This document shows, in pieces, positions 42,324 through 51,833 of a stretch of DNA of 64,000 nucleotides. Under the pieces are notes generated by a model that was not told the DNA's origin, searched no databases, and worked only from the letters and a program-made list of their open reading frames with translations. The DNA comes from Rhodococcus ruber NBRC 15591. GTDB taxonomy: Bacteria; Actinomycetota; Actinomycetes; Mycobacteriales; Mycobacteriaceae. Each line of letters opens with the position of its first letter. Position 1 is the first letter of the stretch. Location of the stretch: assembly GCF_001894945.1 (NCBI RefSeq), contig NZ_BCXE01000016.1, positions 1 to 64,000 on the forward strand. Reading direction: 5' to 3'. A program made the position numbers and the translations under genes.

Positions 42324-43009
42324 GGAGCCAGGGTCAGGTGCGGGGAGGCGTGCGCGGCCCGCTCGCGCAGCTTGCGCACCGCCTCGCCCGGGTCGTCGGC
42401 CCCGTACACGGCCGACCCGGCGACGAAGCAGTCGACACCGGCCTCGGCGGCCGCCTCGATGGTGTCGGCGTTGATGCCCCCGTCGATCTCGACGAGCAGG
42501 GTCAGCTCGCCGGCGTCGACGAGCCGGCGGATGGCGCGGGCCTTGTCGAGCACGTCCGGGATGAAGGACTGGCCGCCGAATCCGGGCTCGACGCTCATCA
42601 CCAGCAGCGTGTCGAACTCCTCGAGGATCTCGAGGTACGGCTCGATCGGGGTGCCGGGCTTGACGCTCAGCCCGGCCCGCGCACCGGCAGCCCGGATGTC
42701 GCGGGCGACGGCGACGGGGTTGTCGGTGGCCTCGACGTGGAAGGTGACGTTGTGGGCGCCCGCCTCGGCGTAGGGCGGCGCCCAGCGACCCGGATCCTCG
42801 ATCATCAGATGGCAGTCGAGCGGGATGTCGGTCGCCTTCAGCAACGACTGCACGACCGGAAGGCCGAGGGTCAGGTTCGGGACGAAGTGCGCGTCCATGA
42901 CGTCGACGTGCAGCCAGTGCGCGTCGGCGACCGCGGCGGCCTCGTCGGCGAGCCGGGCGAAGTCCGCGGAGAGGATGGAGGGAGCGATCATCGGGTGGGC
43001 CACGTCCAC
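42320..43009 (-). CDS. rpe: ribulose-phosphate 3-epimerase
   Basis: TIM-barrel epimerase (229 aa) between ribulose 5-phosphate and xylulose 5-phosphate. Motifs are [56 protein letters not shown] and [14 protein letters not shown] 43009 gives the usual length. A -10-like TAAACT (minus strand, 43017-43012) lies only 2 nt before it but 8 nt before GTG 43003, so a leaderless start at 43003 is possible. It feeds both the pentose pathway and RibBA. Confidence 0.95.
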   Translation of the reverse strand: MDVAHPMIAPSILSADFARLADEAAAVADAHWLHVDVMDAHFVPNLTLGLPVVQSLLKATDIPLDCHLMIEDPGRWAPPYAEAGAHNVTFHVEATDNPVAVARDIRAAGARAGLSVKPGTPIEPYLEILEEFDTLLVMSVEPGFGGQSFIPDVLDKARAIRRLVDAGELTLLVEIDGGINADTIEAAAEAGVDCFVAGSAVYGADDPGEAVRKLRERAAHASPHLTLAP

Positions 43010-43175
43010 CGAGTTTAACGGTCCCGGCGGCGGACTCTGCCACCCGTCACGGTGCCCGCGCGGCCGGCGCGGGTTTTCATGACTTTCGACCCCTGGTTCG
43101 GTCTGCTGGGCGATGCTTGAGTGGACGATGGCGGGTCCGGAACCGCTGGGCCCGATGCGGCAGTGGGGAGCGAGA

Positions 43176-45455
43176 ATGGCCACGCACACGGTGTGGGTTC
43201 GACCGATCGGCGACGTGGGCGCGGAGGACGCGCCGACGGTGGGCGGCAAGTCCGCCAACCTCGGGGAGATGACCCGCGCCGGGTTCCCCGTGCCGCCCGC
43301 CTTCGCCATCACCACCGCCGCCTATCTCGATGCGATGGCCGCGGCGGGAGTGCGCGACCGGCTGCGCGCCGAGGCCGTCCCGGCCCCCGACATCGACGAC
43401 GCGACGCTGATCCGCACCTCCGCGGAACTGGCGGCGCTGGTGACCGAGTCCACGGTGCCCGACGAGATTCGCGCCGCCGTCGTCGCCGCCTACGAGAAAC
43501 TGGGCGTGGACGTGCCGGTGGCGGTGCGGTCCTCCGCGCCCGCCGAGGACGCCGCGGACACCTCCTTCGCGGGAATCCACGAGTCGTACACCAACATCGC
43601 CGGTGCCGACGCGGTGGTGCGCGCCGTGCAGGCGTGCTGGGCGTCGCTGTGGTCCGAACGCGCCCGCACCTACCGCGGCCTGCGCGGGGTCACCGACGAA
43701 CCGTCCATCGCCGTCGTGGTGCAGGTGATGGTGCGCTCGGAATCGTCGGGGGTGGCGTTCACGGCCGATCCGCGCACCGGCGAACTCGATCGCATCGTCG
43801 TCGAGGCCGCCCTCGGTCTGGGCGAGGTCGTCGTCGGGGGGCAGGTCGAGCCCGACACCTACGTCGTCGCCAAGGACGGCTTCACGGTGCTCGATGTACA
43901 TCTCGGGCATCAGGAGTTCCAGATCGCCTCCACCGACGCCGGCGACAGCCGCGTCGCGGTCGATTCGTCGCGGCAGACCCGCGTGCTCGACGAGGAGCAG
44001 CTCGGGAAGGTCGCGCGGCTCGCCGCGGACGTCGAACAGCACTACGGCCGGCCGCAGGACCTCGAGTTCGCGTTCGCCGAGGGTGAGCTGTGGATCGTGC
44101 AGACCCGCCCGATCACCACCCTCGGGATGCCCGGGGCCGCCGCGGCGTCGGGCAACGGACAGGCGGCGCCGCTGCTGACCGGGCTCGGTGCCGGCCCCGG
44201 CCGGGCCACCGGACGGGTCCGGGTGCTGCACGAGCTGGTCGACGGCAAACGCCTGAGCGACGGGGAGATCCTCGTGGCCCCGATGACGCGGCCCGACTGG
44301 CTGCCGATCCTGCGCCGCGCCGGCGGCATCGTCACCGACGGCGGCGGCATCACCTGCCACGCCGCGATCGTCGGCCGCGAACTCGGCAAACCCGTCGTCG
44401 TGGGCGCCCGCACCGCGACGCAGGACCTGCAGGACGGCCAGCTGATCACCGTGGACGGCGACGCCGGCGTCGTCTTCGACGGGGAGGTCCGCGCCGAGCG
44501 GCCGGCCGCGGCCCAGACCGCCGCCCCGGCGGCCGCCGCATCCGCGCCGACCGTCACCGCGACGGCCGTGTACGTCAATCTCGCCACCCCGGACGCCGCG
44601 CAGGCCGTCGCCGACACCGACGTCGACGGGGTGGGGCTGCTGCGGGCGGAATTCATGATCACCGAGGCGCTCGCCGGCCAGCATCCCGCCTACATGATCG
44701 CGCAGGGCCGGCGCGAGGAGTACGTGTCGAAGATGGCCGACGGCGTCGCGCGGATCGCGGCGGCCTTCGCCCCGCGTCCGGTGGTGTACCGCGCGATCGA
44801 CCTGCGCAGCAACGAGTTCGCGAACCTCGAGGGCGGCGAGACGGAGCCGGACGAGGAGAACCCGATGATCGGGTACCGCGGCTGCTTCCGCTACGTGCGC
44901 GACCCCGAGCTGTTCTCGCTCGACCTCGACGTCCTGCATCGCGTACGCGCGCAGCATCCCAACGTGCACCTGATGATCCCGTTCGTGCGCACCCGCTGGG
45001 AGCTGAAGGAATGCCTGGGCCAGCTCGACGCGCATCCGCTCGGCACCGATCGGCGGATGCTGCGCTGGATCATGGCCGAGGTCCCGTCGGTGGTGTACTG
45101 GCTGCCCGAATACGCGAAGCTCGGCATCCACGGCGTGTCGATCGGCAGCAACGACCTGACCCAGCTCGTGCTCGGCGTCGACCGCGACTCCGAGATGTGC
45201 AAGGACCTGTTCGACACGCTCGACCCGGCGGTGCTGGACGCGATCGACCACATCATCGAACGCGCGTCGGCGGCCGGCCTGACCACGTCGCTGTGCGGGC
45301 AGGCCGTCTCCACCAGCACCGAGCTCGCCGAGCATCTCGTGCGCCGGGGCATCACGTCGGTGTCGGTCACGCCGGACGCGGCCGCACAGACCCGGCGCAC
45401 GGTGGCGCGGGCCGAGCAGCGGATCGTTCTGGACCGCGCCCGGCACGAGCACTGA
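43176..45455 (+). CDS. ppsA: phosphoenolpyruvate synthase
   Basis: A 759-aa PEP synthase that makes PEP from pyruvate and ATP for gluconeogenesis. It has an ATP-grasp domain (residues 10-310, [39 protein letters not shown]), a phosphohistidine domain with His395 in [15 protein letters not shown], and a C-terminal PEP barrel (EEPD-like [44 protein letters not shown]). This order excludes rifampicin phosphotransferase, whose histidine domain is C-terminal. ATG 43176 has GGGGAG at 5 nt; the frame is open to 43113. Confidence 0.94.
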   Translation: MATHTVWVRPIGDVGAEDAPTVGGKSANLGEMTRAGFPVPPAFAITTAAYLDAMAAAGVRDRLRAEAVPAPDIDDATLIRTSAELAALVTESTVPDEIRAAVVAAYEKLGVDVPVAVRSSAPAEDAADTSFAGIHESYTNIAGADAVVRAVQACWASLWSERARTYRGLRGVTDEPSIAVVVQVMVRSESSGVAFTADPRTGELDRIVVEAALGLGEVVVGGQVEPDTYVVAKDGFTVLDVHLGHQEFQIASTDAGDSRVAVDSSRQTRVLDEEQLGKVARLAADVEQHYGRPQDLEFAFAEGELWIVQTRPITTLGMPGAAAASGNGQAAPLLTGLGAGPGRATGRVRVLHELVDGKRLSDGEILVAPMTRPDWLPILRRAGGIVTDGGGITCHAAIVGRELGKPVVVGARTATQDLQDGQLITVDGDAGVVFDGEVRAERPAAAQTAAPAAAASAPTVTATAVYVNLATPDAAQAVADTDVDGVGLLRAEFMITEALAGQHPAYMIAQGRREEYVSKMADGVARIAAAFAPRPVVYRAIDLRSNEFANLEGGETEPDEENPMIGYRGCFRYVRDPELFSLDLDVLHRVRAQHPNVHLMIPFVRTRWELKECLGQLDAHPLGTDRRMLRWIMAEVPSVVYWLPEYAKLGIHGVSIGSNDLTQLVLGVDRDSEMCKDLFDTLDPAVLDAIDHIIERASAAGLTTSLCGQAVSTSTELAEHLVRRGITSVSVTPDAAAQTRRTVARAEQRIVLDRARHEH

Positions 45456-45520
45456 CGACCCCGGGCGACCGGACCCGTCGGCCCGCTCGGCACCGCCCGG
45501 ACGACGGGGACGATCGGGTG

Positions 45521-46450
45521 TCACCGCTCGCGCGCGAGGACGTCGAACCGTTCGACGTCCTCGCGCCGGCAAACCTGGCTGCCCGGGGTGAGCAGCGCCG
45601 CCGAGCCGGCGGCGATGCCCAGTGCCAGGGCGTCGCGCAGCGACCGCCCCCGCAGCAAGCCGACGACCAGTCCGGCGACCATGCTGTCGCCCGCGCCGAC
45701 GGCGCTGCGCACGGGCACGTCCAGCGCTTTCACCCGCGCGGTCGTGTCGGCGGAGACCAGCAGCGCCCCGTCCGGCCCGAGCGAGACCACCACGACCTCG
45801 GCGATGCCGGCGTCGACGAGCTCGTGGGCGGCCGCGGCCTGTTCGTGCGGGGTGCGCAGTTCCCGGCCCACCCACTCGCGCAGCTCCCGCAGGCTCGGTT
45901 TGACCAGGTGCACACCGGACTTGATGCGGCGCAGCGCGTCCCCCGACGAGTCGAGGACGAAGCGGGCGCCGGCATCGGTGGCCGCGTCGGCCACGCGCTG
46001 GACGAACTCGCCCGGCACACCCGGCGGCAGGCTGCCGCTGGCGACGACGTACCGCGCACCGGTGGCGGTCTCGACGAGCATGTCCAGGCACCGTTCCTGA
46101 TCCCGCACGCTCAGCTCCGGGCCGGGCAGCACGAACCGATACTCCTGGCCGGTGCTGCGCTCGATCGCCGTGAACGACTCCCGGGTCATGCCGTCGATGT
46201 CGATGCGCCGGCTGTCGACGCCGCCGCCGGACAGCAGCGCCGAAAGCATGTCCCCGGTCGGGCCGCCGGCCGGATACACCGCTGCGGCCGAGACACCGAG
46301 CACCCCGGCGACCTTCGCGACGTTGATCCCGCCGCCGCCGGCCTCGAGTCGCGGCGCCTCGCAGCGCAGTTTGCTGGTGGGCCGCACCTGCTCGGTATAG
46401 GTGGTCATGTCGAGCGCCGGGTTCATGGTCACGGTGACGATGTCGGGCAC
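45521..46450 (-). CDS. pfkB: PfkB-family sugar kinase, probable 6-phosphofructokinase II
   Basis: Ribokinase-fold kinase (309 aa). It starts VTVTMNPALDMTTYTEQV, as in Escherichia coli PfkB and related phosphofructokinases. It has GGGGINVAKVAGVLG, the phosphate-sugar segment VASGSLPPGVP and the catalytic base in AVGAGDSMVAG. Tagatose-6-phosphate or fructose-1-phosphate kinase activity cannot be excluded. GTG 46450 has AGGAGG at 6 nt, one of the strongest ribosome sites seen. A -10-like TACGGT lies at 46493-46488. It converges on ppsA, whose flux direction is opposite. Confidence 0.88.
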   Translation of the reverse strand: MPDIVTVTMNPALDMTTYTEQVRPTSKLRCEAPRLEAGGGGINVAKVAGVLGVSAAAVYPAGGPTGDMLSALLSGGGVDSRRIDIDGMTRESFTAIERSTGQEYRFVLPGPELSVRDQERCLDMLVETATGARYVVASGSLPPGVPGEFVQRVADAATDAGARFVLDSSGDALRRIKSGVHLVKPSLRELREWVGRELRTPHEQAAAAHELVDAGIAEVVVVSLGPDGALLVSADTTARVKALDVPVRSAVGAGDSMVAGLVVGLLRGRSLRDALALGIAAGSAALLTPGSQVCRREDVERFDVLARER

Positions 46451-46541
46451 GACGTGCCTCCTGCCGGGAGCGGGCGGGTCGCGTCCGACCGTATCCGAGC
46501 GCGGACCGATTCTCCCGGCGTTCGCGCGGCGAGCTCGCCGG

Positions 46542-47987
46542 TCAGCTCGCCGGGGCGCGCAGCGCGGCCATGAACATCGCGTCGGTGCCGTGCCGGTGCG
46601 GCCACAGCTGCACGGACGGACCGTCGCCGAGACGCGGCACGCCGGGCACGAGCTCGCGCGTGTCGAGCTGCTCGACCCGGTGCCGCCGGACGGCGTCGGC
46701 GACGACGGCGAGGGTCTCGGACGTGTGCGGCGAGCACGTCGCGTACAGCACCACCCCACCCGGCCGCAGCAGCCCGATCGCCGAGGCGAGGAGCTGCTTC
46801 TGCAACCGCACCAGCTCGGCGACGTCGCCGGGGTTGCGCCGCCACCGGGATTCGGGCCGGCGACGCAGGGCGCCGAGCCCGGTGCACGGCGCGTCGACCA
46901 GGATGCGGTCGTAGCCGGGCCCCAGGCCGGGCTCGCGGCCGTCGGCCACGTGCACCGTCACGGGGAGGCCGCGGGTGGACTTGCGGACCAGTTCGGCGCG
47001 GTGCTCGACCGGTTCGACGGCGTCGACGGTGAAGCCGTCGATGTCGGCGAGCGCGCCGAGCAGGGCGGCCTTGCCGCCCGGGCCGGCACACAGGTCCAGC
47101 CACCGGCCGTGGTCGGGCCCGTCGAGGGGGGCGAGGGTGAGCGCCCGCGCCACCAGCTGACTGCCCTCGTCCTGCACTGCGGCCATGCCCTCGCGCACGG
47201 CGTCGAGCTTGCCGGGATCACCGCCGGCATCGAGATGCACGGCGTAGGGCGACCAGGCCCCGATCTCGCCACCGGTGGCCAGCGCGAGTTCCTCCGCGGT
47301 GATCACCCCCGGGCGGGCCACCAGGTGCACCACCGGTCGGGCGTCGTCCGCCGCGAGCACCTCCTCGAGCTCCCCGGCGTCCGGGACGAGCGCGACCGCG
47401 AAGGCCTTCGCGATCCACTCCGGGTGCGCATACCGGAAGGCCAGGTGTCCCACCGGGTCGCGAGCCGGGTCGGGGGCGAGCTCGGCGATCCACTGTTCCT
47501 CCGGCTTCTCCGCGACGCGGCGCAGCACCGCATTGACGAAGCCGGACTTGCCGTGGCCGAATTCGCCGCGGACGATGTCGACACTCGTCGCGACGGCCGC
47601 GTGCGGGGCGATGCGGGTCCGCAGCAGCTGATACGTGCCCAACCGCAGGGTGTCCAGCAGCGCCCCGTCGATCTCGGTGACGGGCCGGTGGGCACACGCG
47701 GCGATCACGGCGTCGAGCAGGCCCTGGGCGCGGGCGGCGCCGTATGTCAGCTCGGTGGCCAGGGCGGCGTCGCGCCCGTCGAGTCGTCGCTCGCGCAGCA
47801 GCGCCGGCAGCACCAGGTTGGCGTAGGCGTCGCGCTCCCGGACGGCGCGCAGCACGTCCCGGGCGGCGAGCCGAGCCTGGTCGAGGCCGGCCTCGGCGGG
47901 CGACGGCCGGCGGGCCTGCCGGGGCTTGTTGTTGCGGTCCCCGGGCCCGCGGCGGGACCGGCGGGCGGGGCGGCGGGACTCGGTCAC
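46542..47987 (-). CDS. rsmB: RsmB/Fmu, 16S rRNA m5C methyltransferase
   Basis: A 481-aa enzyme that methylates C967 of 16S rRNA in Escherichia coli numbering. A basic N-terminal tail ([20 protein letters not shown]) precedes a NusB-like RNA-binding domain ([20 protein letters not shown]), then a SAM-dependent methyltransferase with [14 protein letters not shown], the two catalytic cysteines in DAPCTGLG and [13 protein letters not shown] 47987 overlaps the fmt stop (GTGA). The fmt-rsmB pair is conserved with Rv1406-Rv1407. Confidence 0.96.
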   Translation of the reverse strand: MTESRRPARRSRRGPGDRNNKPRQARRPSPAEAGLDQARLAARDVLRAVRERDAYANLVLPALLRERRLDGRDAALATELTYGAARAQGLLDAVIAACAHRPVTEIDGALLDTLRLGTYQLLRTRIAPHAAVATSVDIVRGEFGHGKSGFVNAVLRRVAEKPEEQWIAELAPDPARDPVGHLAFRYAHPEWIAKAFAVALVPDAGELEEVLAADDARPVVHLVARPGVITAEELALATGGEIGAWSPYAVHLDAGGDPGKLDAVREGMAAVQDEGSQLVARALTLAPLDGPDHGRWLDLCAGPGGKAALLGALADIDGFTVDAVEPVEHRAELVRKSTRGLPVTVHVADGREPGLGPGYDRILVDAPCTGLGALRRRPESRWRRNPGDVAELVRLQKQLLASAIGLLRPGGVVLYATCSPHTSETLAVVADAVRRHRVEQLDTRELVPGVPRLGDGPSVQLWPHRHGTDAMFMAALRAPAS

Positions 47988-48907
47988 TGGGCGCGTACCT
48001 CCGGGTCGAGGCGGGCGCCGCGAACCCAGTCCGCGGCCGCCATCGTCTTCTTACCGGGCGGCTGGACCTGCCCGAGTCGCACGGCGGTGCTGCCGGTGCC
48101 GACGAGGACACCGTCCTTGCGGGCCAGGATCTGCCCGGGCGCGAGGGTCTCGTCGGTGCCGGTCACGGGTCCGAGCTTCACGCGCAGGTCGCCGATCATC
48201 GTCCAGGCCCCGGGTGCGGGCGTGACCGAACGGATGTGGCGGTCGACGAGGTGTGCGGGACGGTCCCAGCTCACCCGAGCCGACTCGACGGTGACCTTCG
48301 GGGCGTGCGAGACGCCGTCCGGGGGTTGGGGCACCGCCGTGAGCATCCCGTCCTCGAGGCCGTCGAGGGTCGATTCGAGCAGCACGGCTCCGGAGTCGGC
48401 GAGCCGGGCGAGCAGATCTCCCGCGGTGTCGTCGGGCCGGATCGTCTCGGTGACCACCCCGTAGACCGGGCCGGTGTCCAGGCCCGCCTCGAGCCGGAAC
48501 GTGCTCGCGCCGGTCACCTCGTCCCCCGCGGCGAGCGCGGCCTGGACGGGCGCGGCGCCGCGCCAGGCGGGCAGCAGCGAGAAGTGGAGGTTCACCCAGC
48601 CGAACTTCGGGATGTCGAGCACCGGCTGCGGGATGAGCGCGCCGTAGGCGACGACCGGGCAGCAGTCGGGGGCGAGTTCGGTCAGCCGGGCGACGAAGTC
48701 GGGGTCGCGGGGCCGCTCCGGGGTGAGGACCTCGATGCCGTGTTCGTCGGCGAGCCGCCCCACGGCCGAGCGGACGACGCGCCGTCCGCGGCCGGCGGTG
48801 GTGTCGGGCCGGGTCACCACCGCGACCACCTCGTGGCGCGGCGAGTCGAGCAGGCGGCGCAGGGCCGGTACGGCCGGTTCGGGGGTCCCGGCGAACACCA
48901 GCCGCAC
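47984..48907 (-). CDS. fmt: methionyl-tRNA formyltransferase
   Basis: A 307-aa enzyme that formylates initiator Met-tRNA. The start is [16 protein letters not shown], and the folate/catalytic region is [36 protein letters not shown] follows, with a C-terminal OB-type domain ([28 protein letters not shown]). GTG 48907. It is first in the fmt-rsmB pair; in other genomes def often precedes it, but here priA is reached after an esterase, a PAP2 gene and a rhodanese. Confidence 0.97.
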   Translation of the reverse strand: MRLVFAGTPEPAVPALRRLLDSPRHEVVAVVTRPDTTAGRGRRVVRSAVGRLADEHGIEVLTPERPRDPDFVARLTELAPDCCPVVAYGALIPQPVLDIPKFGWVNLHFSLLPAWRGAAPVQAALAAGDEVTGASTFRLEAGLDTGPVYGVVTETIRPDDTAGDLLARLADSGAVLLESTLDGLEDGMLTAVPQPPDGVSHAPKVTVESARVSWDRPAHLVDRHIRSVTPAPGAWTMIGDLRVKLGPVTGTDETLAPGQILARKDGVLVGTGSTAVRLGQVQPPGKKTMAAADWVRGARLDPEVRAQ

Positions 48908-49122
48908 GTCAGCGGCCCGTCCGCGGGCGGGAAACGAGGCCCCGGCCCCGGGACGAGGACCGTGCTGGGCCGACCGAACTGTTCACGAATGCTGCTCCCG
49001 GATCTCGACGACGAATGGTGCCCTCAGTCTAGGGACCGGGCCTGCGGGCGGTGACAGCCGTCCGCGAACCCGACGGGCCGGGCCGGGCGTGACGAATCCC
49101 GGCACCCGCCGCGCCGCGTCGA

Positions 49123-49128
49123 TAGGCT
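49123..49128 (+). promoter_or_regulatory. -10 element for a leaderless rhodanese mRNA
   Basis: TAGGCT lies 6 nt before ATG 49135, so transcription should start at the codon. The rest of 48908-49134 shows no gene. Confidence 0.5.
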
Positions 49129-49134
49129 GAGCCG

Positions 49135-49608
49135 ATGGCAGAGACGCGAGAACGGATGGAACGGTCTCCCCGGGTGCGCTCGGCGGATCCCGCGGGCGTG
49201 CCCTGGCCGGCGGCGCAGGAGCAGGACGTGGTCCTGGTGGACACCACGTGGGGCGAGCTGCAGCCGCTGCAGTGCGCGCCCGGGGTGGTGACCGTCGGCG
49301 AGCTGGAACTGACCGAGCTGGTCGCGAACGGAGCGGTGCTCGTCGACACCCGGGTCCCGGACTCACGCAAGGGCAGGTCCATTCCGGGCGCGATCAATCT
49401 GCCGCACGGCCGGATCACGGAGCTGCGGGACCGGCTCGATCCGTCCCGGGTGTCGATCCTGTTCTGCAACGGCCCGCAGTGTCCGCAGTCCCCGATGGCG
49501 ATCCGGGAGCTGCTCGAGGCGGGATACCCGGCGTCCGCGCTGGCGTACTACCGCGGTGGCCTGCACGACTGGGTGACGCTGGCGATGCCGCTGGAGCAGG
49601 TGGATTGA
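49135..49608 (+). CDS. rhodanese-domain protein
   Basis: A 157-aa single-domain rhodanese. The motifs are VLVDTRVPDSRKGRSIPGAINLPHG, and the active-site loop ILFCNGPQCPQSPMAIRELLEAGYP with the cysteine at the catalytic position, then YYRGGLHDW. It probably transfers or reduces sulfane sulfur; the acceptor is unknown. The N-terminal 50 residues are unconserved. ATG 49135 is 6 nt after a -10 box. Its last 194 nt are overlapped on the other strand by the end of the PAP2 gene. Confidence 0.88.
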   Translation: MAETRERMERSPRVRSADPAGVPWPAAQEQDVVLVDTTWGELQPLQCAPGVVTVGELELTELVANGAVLVDTRVPDSRKGRSIPGAINLPHGRITELRDRLDPSRVSILFCNGPQCPQSPMAIRELLEAGYPASALAYYRGGLHDWVTLAMPLEQVD

Positions 49609-50560
49609 CCTGCGGGGCACGCCGCGCCCCGCGGCGCGCCTCCCAGGCTCGGGCGGCCAGGACGGCGAGCCCGACGTAACCCCAGCCGAGCAGCACGTCG
49701 ACCAGGTAGTGTTCGCCGCCGTAGACGAGCGTGAAGGCCATGGCCAGCGGGAACGCCACCAGCAGGGCCCGCATCCAGGCGCGCCGCGCGATCGGCCACA
49801 GGGCGACCGCCACGAGCAGGGCGAATGCCGAGTGCAGCGACGGCAGCGCGGCGACCGGGTTGCCCTGCGCCTCCAACCATCGGGTGCCGACGTCGATGGG
49901 CACCACGCCGAACCCGAAGCCGGTGACCCGGCCGACGCCTTCCGGCAGGACGCCCACCTCGGACGCATACCACGGCGGGGCCGCCGGCACGAGGATGTAG
50001 GTGATCAGCCCGAAGTACGACAGGAGCAGCACCCGTCGCATGTATCCGGCCCAGCGCGCCCGCGACTGCAGGTACAGCACGGCCGCGAGCAACCACGGCA
50101 CGAGGAAATGGCTGGTGTAGACGACCGAGGTGAGCATCGTCCAGCCGGGCCGCTCCCCGTCCGCGCCGAGCAGGCGTTCCTGCAGCCACACCGTCGGGAC
50201 CGTGCCGAACAGCCAGCTCTCCACGGCGACCAGTTCGTGTATTCGAACGGGCAGGCCGAGTTCGTCGGCGATGCCACGGGTGTGGTCGTAGACCACGAGC
50301 GCCGCGACCAGGGGCAACCAGTCGACGACGACGCGCACGTGCCCGCGCCACGGCCGGTCGATCGCGAAGGCGATCAGCCCGGCGACGATCCAGGCCGCCT
50401 GGTACACCCGGTCGGCGGGGATGCCCATCGTGACGACGGTGCCGACCAGCGCGATGAGGTACCCGCACCGCGCGGCCACCCGGAGGTACTGCCGCGGCGG
50501 CACGAGCTGCGGCGCCCGCATCACCGCGAGAGCCCGGGCCGGAAGCGAGGGGGCGTTCAC
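49415..50560 (-). CDS. PAP2-superfamily membrane protein (inositolphosphotransferase-like)
   Basis: A 381-aa polytopic membrane protein of the PAP2/Aur1-Ipt1 type. The catalytic motifs are AALPSLHSAFALLVAVALWP and YGGEHYLVDVLLGWGYVG, with the histidines on the outer face. Such proteins remove or exchange lipid-linked phosphate. GTG 50560 has GGGAGG at about 6 nt. The domain ends near residue 315; the last ~65 residues are a proline/arginine/serine-rich tail that exists only because no stop appears before 49415, and it is antisense to the rhodanese gene. Confidence 0.85.
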   Translation of the reverse strand: MNAPSLPARALAVMRAPQLVPPRQYLRVAARCGYLIALVGTVVTMGIPADRVYQAAWIVAGLIAFAIDRPWRGHVRVVVDWLPLVAALVVYDHTRGIADELGLPVRIHELVAVESWLFGTVPTVWLQERLLGADGERPGWTMLTSVVYTSHFLVPWLLAAVLYLQSRARWAGYMRRVLLLSYFGLITYILVPAAPPWYASEVGVLPEGVGRVTGFGFGVVPIDVGTRWLEAQGNPVAALPSLHSAFALLVAVALWPIARRAWMRALLVAFPLAMAFTLVYGGEHYLVDVLLGWGYVGLAVLAARAWEARRGARRAPQVNPPAPAASPASPSRAGHRGSTPARTPGIPPRAAPGSPSGTADTAGRCRTGSTPGTDRAGPAAP

Positions 50561-50674
50561 CGCTACCTCCCTTCGGCGCGCCGTCCCGGGCGCCGGTGAC
50601 CGTCGTCCGCAGGGGCTCGTGCCGCCCGCATACCCATGATCGGGGTACCGGACACGCCCCGGGGACGGAACGGC

Positions 50675-51655
50675 TCAGGAGTTGCTCTCGATGATCAGTT
50701 CGGGGATGCCCGTGCCGAGCCGCACCGGGACACACTCGCCGGGGGCGTACCGCTCGGGGTCGAGGGCGTGCCGGATCACGGTGAGCGAGAACGGGTCGTA
50801 CACCATGTTGAAGTGCCCGGTCTGATCCGGTGGGCACAGGTCCTGGATCATCAGGTTGACCGCCCCGGGTCCGCGCAACGCGACGTTGGTGGCCGGCTGG
50901 ATGACCTCGTCGACGCGGGATCCGATGGTGGTGTAGCGGACGCCGGGAACGGTGTCGACCGGGGTGTTGAGCTCGGTGAGCAGCTCGGAGCCCTGCAGCT
51001 GCTGCGCGAGGGCCACCGAGAAGAAGTCCTCGACCGCGCCGGTGGCGCCCGGAGCGGCCACGACCGCGGCGCCGAGCCCGTAGAAGGTGCCGCCGTAGCT
51101 CGGCGAGGCCACCCCCACCCAGCGGTCCACGACGGCCGAGCCGCCCAGCCGGTTGACGTAGTACCGCGCGACGGTCGCACCCTGCGAGTAGCCGACGAGG
51201 TCGACCTCGTCGGCGCCGGTGCCGGCACGCACCCGCTCGACGAACGTCCCGAGCTGCGCGGCGCTGACCCGGATGTCGCCGGTGCCGTACTCGTCGGCAC
51301 CGTCGGCCTTGCCGTAGTCGAGGGCGAACACGCACCATCCGGCATCGGCGAGCATCGGTGCGACCGCGGCCCAGTCCGAGTAGGAGTTGGAGTCGGTGCC
51401 GTGGGCGAGCACCACCGGTCGTGGATACTCCGGAGACGGCACGCACCCGAAGTCGTTCGACCGCGCCGGCGCCGTTCCGGGATGCTCCTCGGCGTAGCCG
51501 GCGGCCTGGGCGTGGGTGGTGGCCACGGGGCCCGGGTCGACGGGTACGGACGCCGACGACCCCGGCGCGGCGGTGACGGCCGCGGCGCCCGTGACGGCCG
51601 CGGCGGCCACCGCGATACCGGCCAGCGCCCCGGCAATCCTGCGTGCGCCGTTCAC
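50675..51655 (-). CDS. secreted alpha/beta-hydrolase, lipase/esterase
   Basis: A 326-aa esterase with a signal peptide (residues ~1-30, AGALAGIAVAAAAVTGAAAVTA), the oxyanion segment VVLAHGTDSN, the nucleophile Ser157 in GYSQG and a likely catalytic histidine in GHFNMVYDP. Cysteines at 71, 108, and near the C-terminus fit disulfides of an exported enzyme. It resembles actinobacterial class-2 lipases that act on triglycerides or polyesters; the substrate is unknown. GTG 51655. Flanked by unrelated genes. Confidence 0.88.
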   Translation of the reverse strand: MNGARRIAGALAGIAVAAAAVTGAAAVTAAPGSSASVPVDPGPVATTHAQAAGYAEEHPGTAPARSNDFGCVPSPEYPRPVVLAHGTDSNSYSDWAAVAPMLADAGWCVFALDYGKADGADEYGTGDIRVSAAQLGTFVERVRAGTGADEVDLVGYSQGATVARYYVNRLGGSAVVDRWVGVASPSYGGTFYGLGAAVVAAPGATGAVEDFFSVALAQQLQGSELLTELNTPVDTVPGVRYTTIGSRVDEVIQPATNVALRGPGAVNLMIQDLCPPDQTGHFNMVYDPFSLTVIRHALDPERYAPGECVPVRLGTGIPELIIESNS

Positions 51656-51764
51656 GGCCCCTCCCTCCGGCTCGCCCGCAGCCGGGCTCCCGTCACCAGA
51701 ATCGACCCCTCGGGACCTATCGTGACACAGGTGCGCCCCACCGGCATGTCATCTTTCCGCAGGT

Positions 51765-51784
51765 GACGGGGGGTTCTTCCCGTC
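51765..51784. terminator. weak hairpin downstream of priA
   Basis: GACGGG-GGGTTCTT-CCCGTC, 6-bp arms, 49 nt after the priA stop on the minus strand. Short, so only a possible terminator. Confidence 0.3.
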
Positions 51785-51833
51785 CTGCCACCCGGGGCGA
51801 TCCTCCGCGCGGCGCCGGAGGCCGTGGCGGCCG

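Noticed and set aside
43176-45455. Rifampicin phosphotransferase
   Set aside because: The phosphohistidine domain is central and the C-terminus is a PEP-binding barrel, the order of PEP synthase.
45456-45520. Terminator between ppsA and pfkB
   Set aside because: Only a weak CCCGTC/GACGGG pairing with a long loop; not enough to call.
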